A stretch of DNA of 64,000 nucleotides from Halodesulfovibrio sp. MK-HDV (lineage in GTDB: Bacteria; Desulfobacterota; Desulfovibrionia; Desulfovibrionales; Desulfovibrionaceae), in contig NZ_WYDS01000002.1 in NCBI RefSeq assembly GCF_009914765.1, positions 8,040 through 72,039 on the forward strand. Reading direction: 5' to 3'. Shown here in pieces: positions 8,848-17,325 of the stretch (position 1 is its first letter; the number at the start of each line of letters is the position of its first letter). Below the pieces are notes generated by a model. The model did no database searches. It was not told where the DNA came from and was given only the letters and a program-made list of their open reading frames with translations. The position numbers were made by a program, and so were the translations under genes.

Positions 8848-10023
8848 TTAATCAAACAGCTCGGTGCATTGTTCTACAATATCCATGTCTTTGTCGCCAC
8901 GTCCTGAGAGGTTAACAATAACATTGCAGCCTTTCGGGAACTTTTCTTTGTTCTCAAGCACGTATGCTACGGCATGTGAACTTTCCAACGCAGGAATAAT
9001 ACCTTCAGCACGGGTAAGCGTCTTGAATGCATTGAGCGCTTCATGATCGCAAACCTTAGCGTAGACTGCACGTCCGCAGTCATGCAGGTGCGCGTGTTCT
9101 GGTCCTACACCCGGATAGTCGAGTCCACCGGCAATGGAATGAGAAGGGAGAATCTGGCCGTCATCGTCTTGCAAAAGCTTGGTTCGTTGACCGTGCAGGA
9201 TTCCATCGGTTCCAAGACAAAGCGGAGCTGAGTTTGTGCAGCCTTCTTCGCCGGTTCCCGCAGCTTCAACACCAATAAGCTGAACGTCTGTATCATCCAC
9301 GAAGCCTGAGAATATGCCGATAGCGTTCGAGCCGCCGCCAACACAGGCAATAACAGAATGCGGCAGTTTGCCGGTGCGTTCAAGAATCTGTTTGCGGGCT
9401 TCTTTGCCTACAACTGACTGGAATTCGCGTACCAGTGTCGGGAACGGATGTGGTCCCGCAGCTGTGCCGAAGCAGTAATGGTAGGTTTCCTGTTCTTTGA
9501 TCCAGAAACGAAGCGCCTCGTTAATGGCGTCTTTCAATGTTTTTGAACCTGCTTCAACAGGGACAACTTTAGCGCCGAGCAGCTGCATGCGGCGTACGTT
9601 ATGGAATTGTCTTTCCACATCAACAGCGCCCATAAAGACAATGCAGTCCATACCAAGAGCGCGGGCTGCGGTTGCAGTTGCAACGCCATTCATGCCTGCG
9701 CCGGTTTCGGTAAGCAGAGCTTTTTTGCCCATATGCTTTGCGAGCAATGCCTGACCAAGCACGTTGTTGATTTTGTGTGAGCCTGTATGGTTTAAGTCTT
9801 CACGCTTAAGATACAGGTTGAAGCCCAGATCTTTTGAAATGGTAGGACAATGCGTTAGGGGGCTTTCACGTCCTACATAGTTTTTGAGATAATCTGAAAA
9901 TTCTTTCTGAAACGCTTCGGAAGGCACAATGTGCTCCAACGCGTGTTCCAGTTCTTTAAGGGGCGGAATGAGAAGTTCCGCTACAAATTGACCACCGAAC
10001 TTGCCGAAGTATCCTCTAGTCAT
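8848..10023 (-). CDS. trpB: Tryptophan synthase beta chain
   Basis: TrpB makes L-tryptophan from serine and indole using PLP, in an alpha2-beta2 complex with TrpA. The 391-residue protein has the PLP lysine at about 84 in NHTGSHKINN, the TETGAG loop (about 105-110), and the phosphate-binding CVGGGSNA (about 228). The N-terminus MTRGYFGKFGGQFV is that of the standard TrpB1 type rather than TrpB2. AGAGAG precedes the start. A 22-base intercistronic hairpin (10040-10061) separates it from trpF. Confidence 0.97.
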   Translation of the reverse strand: MTRGYFGKFGGQFVAELLIPPLKELEHALEHIVPSEAFQKEFSDYLKNYVGRESPLTHCPTISKDLGFNLYLKREDLNHTGSHKINNVLGQALLAKHMGKKALLTETGAGMNGVATATAARALGMDCIVFMGAVDVERQFHNVRRMQLLGAKVVPVEAGSKTLKDAINEALRFWIKEQETYHYCFGTAAGPHPFPTLVREFQSVVGKEARKQILERTGKLPHSVIACVGGGSNAIGIFSGFVDDTDVQLIGVEAAGTGEEGCTNSAPLCLGTDGILHGQRTKLLQDDDGQILPSHSIAGGLDYPGVGPEHAHLHDCGRAVYAKVCDHEALNAFKTLTRAEGIIPALESSHAVAYVLENKEKFPKGCNVIVNLSGRGDKDMDIVEQCTELFD

Positions 10024-10039
10024 GATATTCTCTCTTTAT

Positions 10040-10061
10040 GCAGCCTTACGCCAAAGGCTGC
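10040..10061 (-). other. Intercistronic hairpin between trpF and trpB
   Basis: GCAGCCTT and AAGGCTGC form a perfect 8-bp stem in the 44-base gap between trpF and trpB. No T run follows, so it is not a normal terminator. It may stabilise or process the mRNA (inference). Confidence 0.5.
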
Positions 10062-10067
10062 TAAAAT

Positions 10068-10706
10068 TTATGGTAAAATGGGGGCGATGAGCGCCTCCAT
10101 AACGATTCGCAGTTTTTCCGGATCTTTTTTGCCCGGTTCAGATTCTACACCTGAATTTAGATCGATGCCACAGGGGGCGCACCCTGTAATCACTTCTCTT
10201 ACGTTGTCGGGGCCAATACCGCCTGCGACAAACCATGATTTGTAACCACGTAATCCGTTAAGGAAACTCCAGTCTTGTGTTTTGCCGTGTCCGCCACCGG
10301 ATGTACCGGCGTCCATAAGGAAAAAGCGGGAGCAACCCATAAACTGTTTCATATCTGCCTCAAGATCTTCCCGCGTTTCGTAGCGGGCAGGCCAAAACAC
10401 TTTCATCACTTTTTGCTTGCCGACTCTGGCTGCAAACTCTGTGTCTTGGTCATTATGAAGCTGAGCAAGGTGCAGTTTAGCGCGCTGCATTATCAGGCGC
10501 ACTTCGTCTGCTGTCTGGTGCGTAAAGACACCAACACGCATGACGTTTTCTGTCTCAATGGCTTTGACTTTTTCCACTGTCATAGCTCTGGGGCTCTTTT
10601 CATCGAAAATAAATCCGATCAAATCTGCACCCAGTTCAATGCATAAATCAGCATCTTGCTGTGTGGTAATGCCACATACTTTCACAAAGGATTCTTTGTG
10701 CGCCAT
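10068..10706 (-). CDS. trpF: Phosphoribosylanthranilate isomerase
   Basis: TrpF isomerises N-(5-phosphoribosyl)anthranilate to CdRP. The 212-residue TIM barrel has the N-terminal VKVCGIT with the catalytic Cys, GADLIGFIFDEKSPR, and the C-terminal phosphate-binding FVAGGIGPDNV and GIDLNSGVE with the catalytic Asp. It is a stand-alone enzyme, not fused to TrpC as in E. coli. It starts 17 bases after trpC with GGAGAG upstream. Confidence 0.95.
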   Translation of the reverse strand: MAHKESFVKVCGITTQQDADLCIELGADLIGFIFDEKSPRAMTVEKVKAIETENVMRVGVFTHQTADEVRLIMQRAKLHLAQLHNDQDTEFAARVGKQKVMKVFWPARYETREDLEADMKQFMGCSRFFLMDAGTSGGGHGKTQDWSFLNGLRGYKSWFVAGGIGPDNVREVITGCAPCGIDLNSGVESEPGKKDPEKLRIVMEALIAPILP

Positions 10707-10723
10707 TAATGCTCTCCTTGAGG

Positions 10724-11485
10724 TTATTCTAATAGCCGGTTAAGCGCCTTCTGAGGGTCTCCACCCTGCATGAGCGCTGTGCCGACCAGCATCGCATCGT
10801 ATCCCGCCGTTTCAACTTGGCGTCGTTGTTCGGGCGACGAAATACCGCTGGCCGCGATCCATACTTCGGTAGTTCTGCGGTGAGGAATCATTCTCTCGCA
10901 TATTGCAAGGTCAGTTTCCAATGTAGCTAGGTTTCTATTGTTTACCTGAATTATTGTAGCATTAGCAAGCCTTGCAAGAACAAGATCTGCGTGATTAAAA
11001 ACCTCTACAACACTTTCAATTCCAAATGACTCGCCAAGTTCAATCAATTCAGTAAGTTCTGATGGTGAATTGAACATGCGTGCAATGAGTAACTGAGCAG
11101 ATGCAGGAGTGGAAGCTGTCTCAACAACCTGCAAAGGATGTACAATAAAATCTTTGCGCAGCATTGGTAAACCAACAAACTGCATTCGCTTTAAGAACTC
11201 AAGCTTACCCTTAAAGTATTTTTCTTCAGTTAGCACGGAAAGTGCTGTTGCTCCTGCTTTTGCATATTGCTCTGCTACATCTTCAGGAGAAAGATGTGGT
11301 GCAATATCGCCACGCGAAGGTGACGCACGTTTGTATTCTGCAATGCACGCCATTTTGTTTGCACACAATGTTGCAGCAAACGGAATACGTTCACCTTTGT
11401 AGGCTGTTGGCAGCGTATCGTTCTTTTCCTGTTGAACAAGTCGCGCAATTTCAGCATGTTTCGCTGCAAGAAACTTATTAAGCAT
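10724..11485 (-). CDS. trpC: Indole-3-glycerol phosphate synthase
   Basis: TrpC converts CdRP to indole-3-glycerol phosphate. The 253-residue protein shows IAEYKRASPSRGDI (catalytic Lys and Ser-Pro-Ser loop), ALSVLTEEKYFKGKLEFL, LRKDFIVHPLQV, IIQVNNRNLATLETD, and IAASGISSPEQ. GGAAGGA precedes the ATG at 11485, which overlaps the last 8 bases of trpD and suggests translational coupling. The open frame extends upstream to 11557 inside trpD but without a ribosome binding site. Confidence 0.95.
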   Translation of the reverse strand: MLNKFLAAKHAEIARLVQQEKNDTLPTAYKGERIPFAATLCANKMACIAEYKRASPSRGDIAPHLSPEDVAEQYAKAGATALSVLTEEKYFKGKLEFLKRMQFVGLPMLRKDFIVHPLQVVETASTPASAQLLIARMFNSPSELTELIELGESFGIESVVEVFNHADLVLARLANATIIQVNNRNLATLETDLAICERMIPHRRTTEVWIAASGISSPEQRRQVETAGYDAMLVGTALMQGGDPQKALNRLLE

Positions 11486-12470
11486 GGAGGACTTTCCTTC
11501 CGACTCCTGCTGCAACGGCTTCGCGTGCGCGTTCCATACAGGTATTAAGTGGTTCATTAGTAATAAGGTGCAATGCCATGCCCGTATTCAATGCCAGCAT
11601 ATCAAGCATCGCTTTAGGGCCTTTTCCTTCCAGTAAGTCACGTAGAACAGTCAAGCCTTCTTCTTTGCCCTGAACAGCCAGATCTTCTTCTGCACACGGT
11701 TCAAAGCCAAATTCAGCAGGATTAAGTTCCGCCTGACGAGTGGTGCCGTTTTCAACAAAAATAACTTTCGCAACACCGCTTGTGGTCAATTCATCGTATC
11801 CACCTGCGCCATGTACAACCGCAGCACGTTCAACTCCCGCCTGTGATAGTACTTCCGCCATAATTCCCATAAACTCAGGCTTAGCAACGCCAAGCAGCAT
11901 ATGTGTAGGACGGGCAGGGTTAAGCAATGGGCCCAAAAGATTAAAGAGCGTGCGGTAGCCAAGTTCCTGACGAACCGGCATTACATGCTTGAACGCAGGA
12001 TGATAATCTGGTGCGAACAAAAATGCGAAGCTACGCTTTTCAAGTTCAGCCGGAATTTCTTCCGGCAGCAATCGGAGTGGCAAGCCAAGGCCTTCAACAG
12101 CATCAGCGCTGCCACATGAAGAAGACACAGCGCGGTTGCCGTGTTTAGTAACTGTGAAGCCCATTCCCGCAAGGGTTAGGGCAGTTGCAGTAGAGCAGTT
12201 GAATGAATTTTTACCGTCGCCGCCTGTACCAACCAAGTCGATTGTTGCGCCTTCAATAGGCTCAACCGGCTTAGCGCGTTCTAAACAGACACGCACAGCA
12301 GCGTGGATTTCTTCTGCCGTTTCGCCTTTCTGACGCAGCCCCATCAACAAAGAACCAGCTTGACCGGATGTCATTTCTCCGTCCATCAGCTTGGTAAAGA
12401 CGCAGTGTGCGACCTCTTCGGTTAAATGCTGGCCTTCCGCAAGGCGTTCTAAAATATCTGCCGTATTCAT
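11478..12470 (-). CDS. trpD: Anthranilate phosphoribosyltransferase
   Basis: TrpD transfers the phosphoribosyl group of PRPP to anthranilate. The 330-residue protein begins ADILERLAEGQHLTEEVA, an all-helical N-terminal domain. The PRPP-binding DLVGTGGDGKNSFNCST (about 80) and KHGNRAVSSSCGSADAVEGL (about 105) follow. It is separate from TrpG, unlike the E. coli fusion. I take the ATG at 12470 with AAGGA upstream rather than the in-frame start at 12491. Its 3' end overlaps trpC. A 400-base spacer with an intergenic repeat separates it from trpG, an unusual gap inside an otherwise tight operon. Confidence 0.95.
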   Translation of the reverse strand: MNTADILERLAEGQHLTEEVAHCVFTKLMDGEMTSGQAGSLLMGLRQKGETAEEIHAAVRVCLERAKPVEPIEGATIDLVGTGGDGKNSFNCSTATALTLAGMGFTVTKHGNRAVSSSCGSADAVEGLGLPLRLLPEEIPAELEKRSFAFLFAPDYHPAFKHVMPVRQELGYRTLFNLLGPLLNPARPTHMLLGVAKPEFMGIMAEVLSQAGVERAAVVHGAGGYDELTTSGVAKVIFVENGTTRQAELNPAEFGFEPCAEEDLAVQGKEEGLTVLRDLLEGKGPKAMLDMLALNTGMALHLITNEPLNTCMERAREAVAAGVGRKVLHA

Positions 12471-12870
12471 CTCATTGTTCCTTATCGTCATTGTGTTGTG
12501 CCTCCAGTGTGTCTGTGACGCTTTTTTTTGTCTTTGGTGACCTTGTTTTTGTCTCCGACGGCGCTTGCCAGCGGGGTGCCTGGCGAGTCTGCGACGTTTG
12601 CCTCCGGCGGCTTAAGAACCTCGCTCTGCTGTCTTTATCCGTAAAACTCGAAGACTCGTTAACGGCTAAAACTTGCAAGAGGGTTCTTAAGAATCTCCAG
12701 AAATCTTTATTAGGCGAGGTGCATACGTTATCTTTGCTCTCTCGCGGCTTAAAGGGTGCTGACTTGGAGTGTCAGGGAAGAGCGTTCGCTGGGCGACCTT
12801 CCTTGTTGTATGAGGAATTCTTGTGTTGGAAAGAATTCCTCAGCGTTACAGACCGGTTAGTACGAGGAGA
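12471..12870. other. 400-base spacer inside the trp operon
   Basis: No supported gene. The region between trpG and trpD is taken up by a modular repeat (12600-12751) and flanking GC-rich sequence with a related GTCTCCGACGG motif (12551-12561). An open frame crosses it on the plus strand (12407-12952), but it runs through the repeat and overlaps trpD and trpG, so I do not call it. No minus-strand terminator with a T run is evident. Confidence 0.6.
12600..12751 (+). repeat. Modular intergenic repeat (type 1) inside the trp operon
   Basis: GCCTCCGGCGGC, TTAAGAACCTC, a loop module of about 45 bases related to the other copies (TGTCTTTATCCGTAAAACTCGAAG), GAGGGTTCTTAA, AATCTCCAGAAATCTTTATT and CGCGGCTTA occur in the usual order. 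Here the element reads antisense to the operon, unlike most copies, which read out of a gene 3' end. Confidence 0.7.
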
Positions 12871-13464
12871 TTATGAGTTTTTAGCTGTAATTTTTTCGGG
12901 AAAATTTTCCAGCATAGCCTCGCCTTGTGGTGTCAGAATCGATTCGGGATGAAACTGAACACCAACCCAAGGGCGGTCGGCATATTTAATGCTCATAATC
13001 TCCTCTTCTCCGTCCGGTGTATGTGTGGAGGACGTTGGAACAAGTAAGTTGTCTTCGTTTTTTGTAATAATTAGAGAGTGGTAGCGTGCCACTTGCATAG
13101 GGGATTCAAGCCCTTCAAAAAGTCCTTCCCCGTTATGTTCAATGCTTGAATGTTTGCCGTGCATAATGCGTGGAGCAATATCCACTGTGGCACCTGCAAA
13201 ATGAGCAAGTACCTGATGCCCTAAACAAACACCCAGAACAGGAACTTCCTTTGGAAGCAGAGCCAAAAACTCTAAGCATAAGCCTGCATTCTCCGGTTTA
13301 CCCGGACCTGGAGAGATGCACACCATCTCGAGCTTTCCGCTTGCTGCAAGTTCTAATAATTCTGGATCATCATTCCGAACTACATGCGGATATCGTCCAG
13401 TCTTTTGAAATGCCTGCACCAAATTAAAGGTAAAGGAATCGTAGTTATCGATAAGAAGAAACAT
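12871..13464 (-). CDS. trpG: Anthranilate synthase glutaminase component
   Basis: TrpG supplies ammonia from glutamine to TrpE. The 197-residue class I glutamine amidotransferase has the nucleophile Cys80 in GVCLGHQ and the His172/Glu174 pair in QFHPES, plus the oxyanion-strand motif ISPGPGKPENAG. GGAGAT lies 6 bases before the ATG at 13464. The frame is open to 13581, but that extension runs into an intergenic repeat and has no homology-like start. It is separated from trpE by 210 bases containing a repeat. Confidence 0.95.
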   Translation of the reverse strand: MFLLIDNYDSFTFNLVQAFQKTGRYPHVVRNDDPELLELAASGKLEMVCISPGPGKPENAGLCLEFLALLPKEVPVLGVCLGHQVLAHFAGATVDIAPRIMHGKHSSIEHNGEGLFEGLESPMQVARYHSLIITKNEDNLLVPTSSTHTPDGEEEIMSIKYADRPWVGVQFHPESILTPQGEAMLENFPEKITAKNS

Positions 13465-13591
13465 GCTATCTCCATTGCCAGTCCGTTCTGTATCCACATG
13501 TTGAGCAAGCCGTAATGCTGTATGTGGGTGAAAGGTCCTCGCAAATAAAAGTTGTATTAACGTCCTATGCCCAAAGGGCAAATAAACTCGC

Positions 13592-13672
13592 GGTCAAGGG
13601 GGCGTCCCCCTTGCGGGAGGTGCAGGAGGGTGGAACCCTGCCTGCCCGTCGGAGACAACCTCCGCCGGAGGC
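13592..13672 (-). repeat. GC-rich intergenic repeat (type 2) between trpE and trpG
   Basis: Read on the minus strand it begins GCCTCCGGCGG two bases after the trpE stop codon and ends CCCCCTTGACC. It contains the complementary arms GGGGGACGCCCCC and GTCTCCGACGGGCAGGCAGGG. It is the inverse of 20898-20961 and 9-58. Because it touches the stop codon, it forms the immediate 3' flank of trpE. Confidence 0.7.
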
Positions 13673-13674
13673 AA

Positions 13675-15090
13675 TTAGCGTCCAGCAAAAACATCCGCTT
13701 GCCCCGTGGCTTTGAGGGTCACTTTGAGTACACGGGCTTTGTTGTGGCATTCTTCCCATTCTTTTTCAGGAACGGAGTCATGCACGATACCCGCGCCGCA
13801 CTGCCATTGGACAGTGTTGTCTTTGACCCACATGGTTCGGATAAGAATACCGGTATCGAGGTTCACGGATTCTTTATCCAGTCCGAGCCAGCCGATGGTG
13901 CCAGCGTAGGCGCCTCTGGCGACTGCTTCTGTTTCTTCAATAATTTCGATAGCGCGAATTTTCGGCGCGCCGCTTACGGTTCCAGCAGGGAAGGTTGCAC
14001 CGAGTACATCTAGTGCGTCGTATCCCTTTTTAAGTTGAGCTTTCACGTATGAGGTCATGTGCATTACGTGGCTGAACCGTTCAACCTGCATAAATTTTTC
14101 TACGGACACGGTGCCTGCTTCGGCGATGCGTCCCACGTCGTTTCTTCCAAGATCTACGAGCATGACATGCTCTGCGCGTTCTTTTGGATCAGCGAGCAGA
14201 TCTTCTGCCAGTGCTGCATCTTCTGCGTCAGTTGCGCCGCGTGGACGAGTACCGGCGATTGGGCAAACTTCCACTGTGTTATCCTGACAACGCACCATGG
14301 TTTCCGGTGAAGCCCCGATGAGCGTGATGTGTGAAAGGCGCATGAAGAACATGTACGGTGACGGGTTAATCTGTCGCAATCTGCGATAAAGAATAAACGG
14401 ATCACCTTCGAATGAAGCCTGAAAACGGGTAGAAACTACTACTTGAATGGCTTCGCCTTGTCTGAGTTGTTCCTGCACTTTTTGAACGTTTCGCAGGTAG
14501 GAAGCTTTGTCCGGTATGGTTGTTACTTCGCCAATGTTCGGTGCTTCCGGTGTGCGTTCAACTGCTGTTCTGTCCATCTTAACGGGCAGGTTATCCGCTA
14601 GATTGAGCATGCAGAGCTTGTTGTATAGGTGATCGAAGAGAACAATTGTGCCGGGTAGCATGAGGCATGCATCGCTATTTTCCGGCGGTAGGACTTCTTC
14701 TAATTTTTTCTCGAACATGCCGATTGTTGTGTATCCAAAGTAGCCAAAGAGACCGCGGGCGATGGCTGGGAGCTCTTTCATGTCGCCTTGCGGTTCAATG
14801 TGGATTGCTTCCATTACCTTGCGGGCACCTTCGATAAAATCCATTCCTTCGAATTCTTTAAGCTTGTTGAGCCTGCTATCGCGGGAAGCAACTTCGAGTT
14901 TGCCGTTTTTGCAGCCAAGGCGAAGAAGCAGGTTAAAGCCGATAACGCTGTATCTGCCACGTCTTCCATCTACCTCTGCACTTTCGAGAAGGAATCCCTG
15001 ACTTTTTCCGACGAGTCCTAAGAAAAGGCTTATGGGGGTCTGAATGTCTGCTGCCAACCATTGGCCTGTCTGCTGTAACGTGATTTTCAT
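13675..15090 (-). CDS. trpE: Anthranilate synthase component I
   Basis: TrpE converts chorismate to anthranilate with ammonia from TrpG, the committed step of tryptophan synthesis. The 471-residue protein carries the tryptophan feedback motif LLES at 34-37. The C-terminal chorismate-binding domain (about 200-460) shows ASPETMVRC, PIAGTRPRGATDAED, DLGRNDVGRIAEAGTV and FPAGTVSGAPKIRAIEII. It is the first gene after an internal attenuator-like terminator (15129-15163), 38 bases upstream of its start. This fits control of the trp half of the operon by tryptophan. The ribosome binding site (GAGAGAAC) is somewhat distant. Confidence 0.96.
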   Translation of the reverse strand: MKITLQQTGQWLAADIQTPISLFLGLVGKSQGFLLESAEVDGRRGRYSVIGFNLLLRLGCKNGKLEVASRDSRLNKLKEFEGMDFIEGARKVMEAIHIEPQGDMKELPAIARGLFGYFGYTTIGMFEKKLEEVLPPENSDACLMLPGTIVLFDHLYNKLCMLNLADNLPVKMDRTAVERTPEAPNIGEVTTIPDKASYLRNVQKVQEQLRQGEAIQVVVSTRFQASFEGDPFILYRRLRQINPSPYMFFMRLSHITLIGASPETMVRCQDNTVEVCPIAGTRPRGATDAEDAALAEDLLADPKERAEHVMLVDLGRNDVGRIAEAGTVSVEKFMQVERFSHVMHMTSYVKAQLKKGYDALDVLGATFPAGTVSGAPKIRAIEIIEETEAVARGAYAGTIGWLGLDKESVNLDTGILIRTMWVKDNTVQWQCGAGIVHDSVPEKEWEECHNKARVLKVTLKATGQADVFAGR

Positions 15091-15128
15091 GGCATTCGTT
15101 CTCTCGTTTAGTGTGTTGATAGGGTCAT

Positions 15129-15163
15129 AAAAAAAGCCGCACCTCTTATAAGAAGTGCGGCTT
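15129..15163 (-). terminator. Internal terminator between tyrA and trpE (attenuator terminator)
   Basis: On the minus strand AAGCCGCACTTCTT ATA AGAGGTGCGGCTT is followed by seven T. It sits in the middle of a tight operon, 35 bases after tyrA and 38 before trpE. Its 5' arm can pair instead with the end of tyrA (see the attenuator entry). Confidence 0.88.
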
Positions 15164-15240
15164 GGTACTTGCGTAAGTACGAAGGGTACAATACGGGGCT
15201 ATTGATGCACTTCTCCTGAGGAATCCTTAAATCGCCACCA
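15129..15240 (-). promoter_or_regulatory. Putative tryptophan attenuator using the tyrA 3' end as leader peptide
   Basis: Seen in the sequence, 5' to 3' on the minus strand: tandem Trp codons of tyrA (TGGTGG, 15235-15240), then GAGAAGTGC in the last tyrA codons (15207-15215), the tyrA stop (15199-15201), and a small hairpin GTACTTACGCAAGTAC. The terminator whose 5' arm contains GCACTTCTT (15150-15158) comes last. GAGAAGUGC and GCACUUCUU can form 9 pairs (one G-U) that exclude the terminator. By analogy with the E. coli trp leader, a ribosome stalled at TGGTGG leaves this segment free (antitermination), while one at the stop codon covers it (termination). The mechanism is inference. Confidence 0.7.
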
Positions 15241-15990
15241 AAGTAGAGCGCGTTCAACAATAACGTTGATGTCGCCACCAGCAGCAATATTCAGGATGGA
15301 ACGATAGGAGCGCACAGCGTCCTGAGAGCTTGGGTTTGCTTCAAATAAACCTTCAAAGAGTTCTGCATCTTCTGTGATCATTTTTTCGGCAGCTTTCATT
15401 CGGCGTTCAAAAGACGGCGTAAGGTACGGCATCACATTGTCCTTACCGGCCAAAAGGGCGAGGTAAGAAACTGATGTGACAAAATTTAAACCTTGGATGA
15501 GTGCGGTTGCTTGGTCGTGTTCTTCTGCTGTGGAGCAGAACGGTTCGCAACCTATGCGGGTGAAGAGTTCTTCCACCATGCGTGCAGAGTTTGCATCACA
15601 GCCTTCAGACGGCGTGATTGTTACGCGCACGTCATCAGCCTTCGGCTCGGGGCCGAAAAGAGGATGTGTCCCCACTACGGGACCGGAGTACGCTTTCTGC
15701 ATTTGCATCATGGGTTGAACCTTTACGGAAGTAATGTCCGCCAAAATTTGCGGCGGCTTCATGTGCTTGGTAGCACATTTTACAACTTTGTAAAATACCG
15801 CTGCGGGGACACAAATCAGTACGATTTGTGCATCTGCAATTCCTGCCTGCAACACTTCATCGGTCAAAGGCTGATCTATTTCGGCTACTTCGATACCAGC
15901 CTTGGAAAAACGGGAGCACAACATGGCGCCCATTTTTCCTGTAGCGCCTACAACGGCAATTTTTTTGAGTCTAAAGTCTATCTCCTGCAT
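15199..15990 (-). CDS. tyrA: Prephenate dehydrogenase (TyrA family)
   Basis: TyrA makes 4-hydroxyphenylpyruvate (or tyrosine, from arogenate) by NAD(P)-dependent oxidative decarboxylation. The 263-residue protein has the Rossmann motif AVVGATGKMGAMLC (about 12-25), then VLICVPAAVFYKVV, LADITSVK and VGTHPLFGPE, which carries the catalytic His region. It lacks a chorismate mutase or ACT domain. The start at 15990 (GGGAGA upstream) overlaps the end of aroA by 13 bases. The C-terminus reads LLWWRF followed by ten polar residues; the tandem Trp codons lie 11 codons before the stop and appear to serve a trp attenuator. Prephenate versus arogenate preference cannot be decided here. Confidence 0.92.
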   Translation of the reverse strand: MQEIDFRLKKIAVVGATGKMGAMLCSRFSKAGIEVAEIDQPLTDEVLQAGIADAQIVLICVPAAVFYKVVKCATKHMKPPQILADITSVKVQPMMQMQKAYSGPVVGTHPLFGPEPKADDVRVTITPSEGCDANSARMVEELFTRIGCEPFCSTAEEHDQATALIQGLNFVTSVSYLALLAGKDNVMPYLTPSFERRMKAAEKMITEDAELFEGLFEANPSSQDAVRSYRSILNIAAGGDINVIVERALLWWRFKDSSGEVHQ

Positions 15991-17300
15991 GGTGATACTT
16001 TCTCCCACTCTTCCCAGAAGGTAGGGAAGGATTTAGCAACGCATGCTTTGTTATCAAACTCAATGTCACCGAGTGTAAACTGAAGCAGCGCAAGGCTCAT
16101 AGCCATTCGGTGGTCGTTGTAGGTCGAAAATACAGTGCCCGCAGGCGCTGCAATATTTTTTCTATTAGGACGGATGGTGATTCCGTCTTCTGTGACTTCT
16201 GTTTCGATACCGGCTTTGCCTAATTCGGCTGCCGGTCCCGCGAGTCTGTCACATTCTTTAATTCGCAAATGCGCTACGTTGCGGATGGTGGTTTCACCTT
16301 CTGCATATGCGGCAAGTGCGGCAACGGTAGGCACGAGATCTGGACAGTTGCCCATATCTACATCAACGCCTTTCAGTTTGGATGGATGTACGGTCACTCC
16401 GTTATCTTTCCATTCAAGCTTAGCACCCATTTGTTGCAGTATTGTGAACATTGCTTTGTCACCTTGCAAAGAATCTTTACGAAGGTTGGCAATGTGCACA
16501 GGTTCTGTTCCAAGGGTACCGGCTGCGAGGAAGTATGATGCGTTAGACCAGTCACCCTCTACCGTGTAGTCGCCGTTGCGGTACATACCCGGCTTAACAA
16601 TGAAGCGTGTTTTGTTCGGGACGGCGGTTTCAAATGAGCGCCAGTCTTTTTCAACCCACTCGGAGCCTTCCAGTGTTTCTACGCGGAAGGTGATGCCGAA
16701 CAGCTCCATAGCGTCCAAAGTAAGTCCTACGTAAGGCCAGCTCACTGCTTTATTGCCGACAAGATTAATTGTCAGACCACGGGTAGAAGGTGCTGCCAAT
16801 AGCAAGCCAGAAAGGTACTGACTGGATTCTTCCAATGATATGGAAACTTCGCTTCCTTTCAGTCCATCTGTGTCTAAAACAACCGGCGGACAACCCTCTA
16901 CGCCTTCGTACGTAACTTCTACTTTAAGGCTTGAGAGTGCATTTGCAAGTTCTTTTATGGGTCTTTCATGCATCCGCGGAGCACCGTGAATGCGGAATTT
17001 TCCCAAACCTGCTGCAAGTACACCAGTTAGGAGACGACAAGTTGTTCCGGATTCATGCACGTCACAAGAGACAGGTTCAGCCATGCCGCCTGCCGGAGTG
17101 CCGCAGCAACCGGTGACGGTATAAACGCCAGCTTCCCGCCGATAGATTTTTGCGCCGCAGTCGTTAAAAATACCGATGGTGCGTGCTAAATCGTCGCTTT
17201 CAAGTACGCCGGATACTGTAGAGTCACCTGCTGCCATAGCGGCGCCGATGATCATACGATGGGATACTGATTTAGAAGCTGGGGCGGTGATGGCGATCAT
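15978..17300 (-). CDS. aroA: 3-phosphoshikimate 1-carboxyvinyltransferase (EPSP synthase)
   Basis: AroA joins phosphoenolpyruvate to shikimate-3-phosphate, the sixth step of the shikimate pathway. The 440-residue protein shows the N-terminal PASKSVSHRMIIGAA (shikimate-phosphate-binding Lys-Ser), HESGTTCRLLTGVLA (PEP loop), PRMHERPIKELANAL, and the C-terminal STYNDHRMAMSLAL. It lies between pheA (25-base gap) and tyrA (13-base overlap), in the gene order known from D. vulgaris. Confidence 0.95.
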   Translation of the reverse strand: MIAITAPASKSVSHRMIIGAAMAAGDSTVSGVLESDDLARTIGIFNDCGAKIYRREAGVYTVTGCCGTPAGGMAEPVSCDVHESGTTCRLLTGVLAAGLGKFRIHGAPRMHERPIKELANALSSLKVEVTYEGVEGCPPVVLDTDGLKGSEVSISLEESSQYLSGLLLAAPSTRGLTINLVGNKAVSWPYVGLTLDAMELFGITFRVETLEGSEWVEKDWRSFETAVPNKTRFIVKPGMYRNGDYTVEGDWSNASYFLAAGTLGTEPVHIANLRKDSLQGDKAMFTILQQMGAKLEWKDNGVTVHPSKLKGVDVDMGNCPDLVPTVAALAAYAEGETTIRNVAHLRIKECDRLAGPAAELGKAGIETEVTEDGITIRPNRKNIAAPAGTVFSTYNDHRMAMSLALLQFTLGDIEFDNKACVAKSFPTFWEEWEKVSPCRR

Positions 17301-17325
17301 GGGTCTGTCTCCAATTGACTAATAA

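Noticed and set aside
12407..12952. A 181-codon plus-strand frame between trpD and trpG
   Set aside because: It runs through an intergenic repeat and both gene ends, with no ribosome binding site and no recognisable protein.
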